From the NCBI GenBank assembly GCA_900321945.1, contig ONXY01000105.1, forward strand, positions 1-9,425: a DNA stretch of 9,425 nucleotides, given 5' to 3'. Below are positions 5,891 to 9,425 of this stretch, one piece after another. How positions within the stretch are numbered: the first letter of the stretch is position 1; the number at the start of each line of letters is the position of its first letter. Under the pieces are notes generated by a model, which had not been told where the DNA came from, searched no databases, and saw only the letters and a program-made list of their open reading frames with translations. Origin of the DNA: an uncultured Eubacteriales bacterium. GTDB lineage: Bacteria > Bacillota_A > Clostridia > Christensenellales > Aristaeellaceae. The position numbers were made by a program, and so were the translations under genes.

Positions 5891-7314
5891 TCCGCTGTCC
5901 TCCCTCCGGCGCCGGAACCGTTTTTTTCCGTCTCGTGCCGGTGAATCTGATCGTTCAGCAGGTTGATATCCCCGCACCCCATGGTCAGCACCAGATCCCC
6001 GGGACGCCAGTGCTCCCGAAGGTACCGCTCCGTATCGTCGAAGCCGGGGGTCCATACGGCGTCGATTCCGCGCTCCCGCATTCCCGCCACCAGCATGCCG
6101 CTGTTCAGATCCCCCGGATCCGGCTCCCGGGCGGCGCAGATATCCGTCACCAGGGTAAAGTCCGCCTCCTCCGTGCAGGTCAGATAATCCCGGAACAGGG
6201 ACCGCACCCGGCTGAAAGTATGGGGCTGCATCACCGCCCAAAGCCGTCCCTCGCACCGTTTCCGCGCGATGGACAGCGCGTTCCGCATCTCCGCCGGGTT
6301 ATGCCCGTAATCGTGGAAAATCTCCACGCCGTCGATCGTGTCCGTCAGCTCGAACCGGCGGTGGGCGCCCGCGAAGCTTTCCAGGCTTGCCGCCGCCTTT
6401 TCGGCGGGCAGGCCCATCGTCTCCGCCGCCGCCAGCGCGCCGAGAGCGTTCATGACGTTGAACCGCCCCGGAACGCCCATCCGGATATGGGTCCTCCGGA
6501 CGCCGTTTACGGTCAGGTCGAAGGAAGCGTATCCTTTTTTATCCTCCTCATAGTTCTCCGCGCGCCAGTCGTTGTCCGCGCCGAAGCCGAAAAAAACCTT
6601 CCGGCAGGACAGCTTTCCGATCTGCCTCCGGACCCTGCGGTCGTCCCCGTTTCCGATGGCGGCGCCGTCCTCCGGCAGCAGGCGCAGGAACTCCCCGAAC
6701 GTTTCCTCGATCTCGTCGAGATCCCGGTAGCAGTCCAGATGGTCCGCGTCGATGTTCAGCACCAGCGCCACCGTGGGTTTCATGTGCAGAAAGCTCCGGT
6801 TGAACTCGCACGCCTCAGCCACGAAAATGCCGCTCTTCCCGACCCGGGTACTCCCCCCGACGGCGTCCAGCCGGCCGCCGATATGAATGCTGGGATCCAT
6901 GCCGTTCTCCAGCAGCATCTGGCTCAGCATGGCCGTCGTGGTGGTTTTTCCGTGGGCGCCGCAGACGCCCGCGGCCATCGGGTAGCCCTCCATCAGCTGG
7001 CCCAGCAGATACGCTCTCTCCAGCGTGGGAATTCCGAGCCTCTCCGCCTCTTTCCGCTCCGGGTTGTCCGCCCGGATGGCGGCGGAATAGCACACCAGGG
7101 CCGCGCCGCGGACGTTTTCCGCCCGGTGGCCGATAGCGACCTCCGCGCCCTTCTCCCGGACCGTGCCGATCAGATAGCCCTCGTCCCGGTCGCTGCCGGA
7201 AACGGCGTATCCCCTGTCCAGAAGCATCTCCGCCAGCCCGCTCATGCTGCTGCCGCCGATGCCGATCAGATGAATCCTCTGTCCCTGATAATCCCGGATA
7301 TGGGGTATCTTCAC
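5887..7314 (-). CDS. murC: UDP-N-acetylmuramate--L-alanine ligase
   Basis: MurC is the cytoplasmic ATP-dependent ligase that adds L-alanine to UDP-MurNAc, the first step of stem-peptide synthesis. The 475 residues cover all three Mur domains. The N-terminal Rossmann domain has GIGGSSMSGLAEML (18-31). The central ATPase has the P-loop GAHGKTTTT (119-127), EACEFNRSF (167-175) and NIDADHLDCY (187-196). The C-terminal ligase domain has GAHRRFE (316-322), HDYGHNPAEM (334-343), QPHTFSR (363-369) and DICAAREPDPGD (391-402). These separate it from MurD, MurE and MurF. The start is a GTG at 7314 (reads KIPHIRDYQG after the initiator), chosen because AGAAGG lies 8 bases upstream; a GTG at 7323 is an alternative. 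It begins 20 bases after the CRM-protein stop and overlaps alr by four bases. Confidence 0.95.
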   Translation of the reverse strand: MKIPHIRDYQGQRIHLIGIGGSSMSGLAEMLLDRGYAVSGSDRDEGYLIGTVREKGAEVAIGHRAENVRGAALVCYSAAIRADNPERKEAERLGIPTLERAYLLGQLMEGYPMAAGVCGAHGKTTTTAMLSQMLLENGMDPSIHIGGRLDAVGGSTRVGKSGIFVAEACEFNRSFLHMKPTVALVLNIDADHLDCYRDLDEIEETFGEFLRLLPEDGAAIGNGDDRRVRRQIGKLSCRKVFFGFGADNDWRAENYEEDKKGYASFDLTVNGVRRTHIRMGVPGRFNVMNALGALAAAETMGLPAEKAAASLESFAGAHRRFELTDTIDGVEIFHDYGHNPAEMRNALSIARKRCEGRLWAVMQPHTFSRVRSLFRDYLTCTEEADFTLVTDICAAREPDPGDLNSGMLVAGMRERGIDAVWTPGFDDTERYLREHWRPGDLVLTMGCGDINLLNDQIHRHETEKNGSGAGGRTAE

Positions 7315-7322
7315 GCTTCGCA

Positions 7323-7328
7323 CCTTCT
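7323..7328 (-). promoter_or_regulatory. Ribosome binding site that sets the murC GTG start
   Basis: AGAAGG on the minus strand ends 8 bases before the GTG at 7314. The alternative GTG at 7323 overlaps this site and would have to use GGGAG only 3 bases away. Confidence 0.5.
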
Positions 7329-7334
7329 CCCGCC

Positions 7335-7622
7335 TTATTCCACCGTGATCTTCGGGTTTTTCCGGCTGGGCCTGTACAGCACGAACCGCCTGCCGATATG
7401 CTGTATCGGTTCCGCGCCGGTCTTTTCGCACAGCTCCTGAAGCGCCTCGCGCGCGTCCAGCGGGCATCCCTGCTGCACGCAGCCCTTGACCAGCTCCCGG
7501 GCCTCCAGCGCGTCCCCGCATTCACGGACCGTGTTCTCCCCGATGCCTTCCTTCCCGATAAACAGGATCGTTTCCAGCGTATTTGCCATGCTCCGCAGCG
7601 CGGCTCTCTGTTTTCCCGTCAT
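7335..7622 (-). CDS. yhbY: YhbY-type CRM-domain RNA-binding protein
   Basis: The 95-residue protein is one CRM domain, as in E. coli YhbY, which associates with pre-50S ribosomal particles. It shows the family start TGKQRAALRSMAN (2-14), a GxxG-type loop in IGKEGIGENTV (22-32), ALEARELVKG (38-47), and the closing IGRRFVLYR (76-84). The GxxG loop reads GKEG rather than the common GKGG or GKNG. The ATG at 7622 has GGGGGA 8 bases upstream. It sits 29 bases after obg and 20 bases before murC. Obg next to a CRM protein is a common pairing and fits a joint role in large-subunit assembly. Confidence 0.9.
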   Translation of the reverse strand: MTGKQRAALRSMANTLETILFIGKEGIGENTVRECGDALEARELVKGCVQQGCPLDAREALQELCEKTGAEPIQHIGRRFVLYRPSRKNPKITVE

Positions 7623-7651
7623 GTCCGTATTCCCCCAGCCGTTTCAGTTTC

Positions 7652-8929
<1,278 letters not shown>

Positions 8930-8934
8930 TCAGA

Positions 8935-8972
8935 GCGCGGTCCGCCCGGTTTCCGCCGGCTCCGGCCCGCGC
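8935..8972 (-). other. GC-rich dyad in the 67-base obg upstream gap
   Basis: Outer arms 8935-8940 and 8967-8972 (GCGCGG / CCGCGC) enclose a second short dyad at 8955-8966 (GCCGG / CCGGC). No T-run follows on either strand, so it is not a standard terminator. In a GC-rich genome this could be chance. Confidence 0.3.
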
Positions 8973-8987
8973 CGTTCCGTTCCTTTT

Positions 8988-9425
8988 TCAGTTCCTCAGC
9001 GAGTGCAGCGGCGCCGGAATCCGCCCGCCCCGGGCGATGAAATCCGCGTTCCCGCACGCGTTCACGGGCATTACCGGAGCGAAGCCCAGCAGCCCGCCGA
9101 ACTCCACCCTGTCCCCGGCCTTCTTCCCCACCGCGGGAATCACCCGGACCGCCGTCGTCTTGTTGTTCACCACGCCGATGGCGGCCTCGTCCGCGATGAT
9201 TCCGCTGATGGTCTCCGCGCTGGTGTCCCCCGGGACGGCGATCATGTCCAGCCCGACGGAGCAGACGCAGGTCATGGCCTCCAGCTTCTCAAGAGACAGC
9301 CGCCCCGCGGCCGCCGCCTCGATCATGCCGATATCCTCGCTCACCGGAATGAACGCGCCGCTGAGCCCGCCCACATGGTTGCTGGCCATGACGCCGCCCT
9401 TTTTGACGGCGTCGTTCAGCAGCGC
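8988..9425 (-). CDS. UPF0210 / DUF711 (PFL-family) protein, 5' end outside window
   Basis: The frame is open to the right edge, so only the C-terminal 145 residues are visible, about a third of a protein usually near 450 residues. Recognisable family blocks are [52 protein letters not shown] and [16 protein letters not shown]. From general knowledge the family has a pyruvate formate-lyase-like barrel fold, no proven activity, and is often encoded beside a small ACT-domain protein; any such neighbour would lie beyond this window. An internal ATG at 9389 is not the start, because the family sequence continues upstream of it (the frame reads [17 protein letters not shown] across that point). The stop is 67 bases from the obg start, with no terminator between. 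Confidence 0.9.
   Translation of the reverse strand, partial: ALLNDAVKKGGVMASNHVGGLSGAFIPVSEDIGMIEAAAAGRLSLEKLEAMTCVCSVGLDMIAVPGDTSAETISGIIADEAAIGVVNNKTTAVRVIPAVGKKAGDRVEFGGLLGFAPVMPVNACGNADFIARGGRIPAPLHSLRN

Noticed and set aside
5888..6256. An N-terminal extension of alanine racemase by about 120 residues.
   Set aside because: The open frame overlaps the catalytic C-terminal domain of murC, and a strong GGAGG places the start at 5890 with normal family length.
5935..7440. A 501-codon open frame on the plus strand opposite murC.
   Set aside because: It runs antisense through a clear murC gene, has no recognisable motif, and is rich in Pro, Arg, His and Gln as expected from reading a GC-rich gene backwards.
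7315..7521. An N-terminal extension of MurC by about 69 residues.
   Set aside because: It overlaps the CRM-domain gene in another frame; MurC homology starts around KIPHIRDYQG with a usable ribosome binding site before the GTG at 7314.

Overview
The window reads as an ordinary, densely packed, GC-rich bacterial chromosome segment. The best guess is a high-GC lineage of Bacillota, class Clostridia. The reasons are inferential: Clostridia-like P-protein and type I DAHP synthase sequences, strong purine-rich ribosome binding sites, and a coaD gene followed by a coiled-coil 'ATPase-like' protein, an arrangement I associate with Clostridia. I see no rRNA, tRNA, CRISPR array, insertion sequence, phage gene or attachment site. 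No stretch longer than about 70 bases lies outside a gene or terminator.

Region 1 (1-2038, + strand) is a two-gene aromatic amino acid unit. It holds the 3' part of pheA (chorismate mutase/prephenate dehydratase with an ACT domain, cut by the window's left edge) and then a type I DAHP synthase. The pair joins the first committed step of the shikimate pathway to the phenylalanine branch.

Region 2 (2036-2125) is a compact convergent terminator zone. It has a short hairpin with a T-run for leftward transcription, which overlaps the DAHP synthase stop codon, and a perfect 16-bp hairpin best oriented for rightward transcription.

Region 3 (2126-9425, - strand) is nine genes in one orientation, with gaps from about 70 bases down to overlaps, so probably one long operon or a few overlapping transcripts. 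In transcription order: a UPF0210/DUF711 protein (cut by the right edge), the ribosome-assembly GTPase Obg, a YhbY-type CRM-domain RNA-binding protein, MurC, alanine racemase, an uncharacterised multi-pass membrane protein with a very basic tail, the 16S rRNA methyltransferase RsmD, phosphopantetheine adenylyltransferase CoaD, and a coiled-coil protein with 11-residue repeats. MurC adds L-alanine to UDP-MurNAc and Alr makes the D-alanine used later in the same peptidoglycan precursor; their genes overlap by four bases. Obg, the CRM protein and RsmD all act on ribosome assembly.

No new biological system is evident. The items most worth a second look are the uncharacterised membrane protein, the hendecad-repeat coiled-coil protein, and unusual residues in the CoaD nucleotide-binding motif and at the usual carbamylated-lysine position of alanine racemase.
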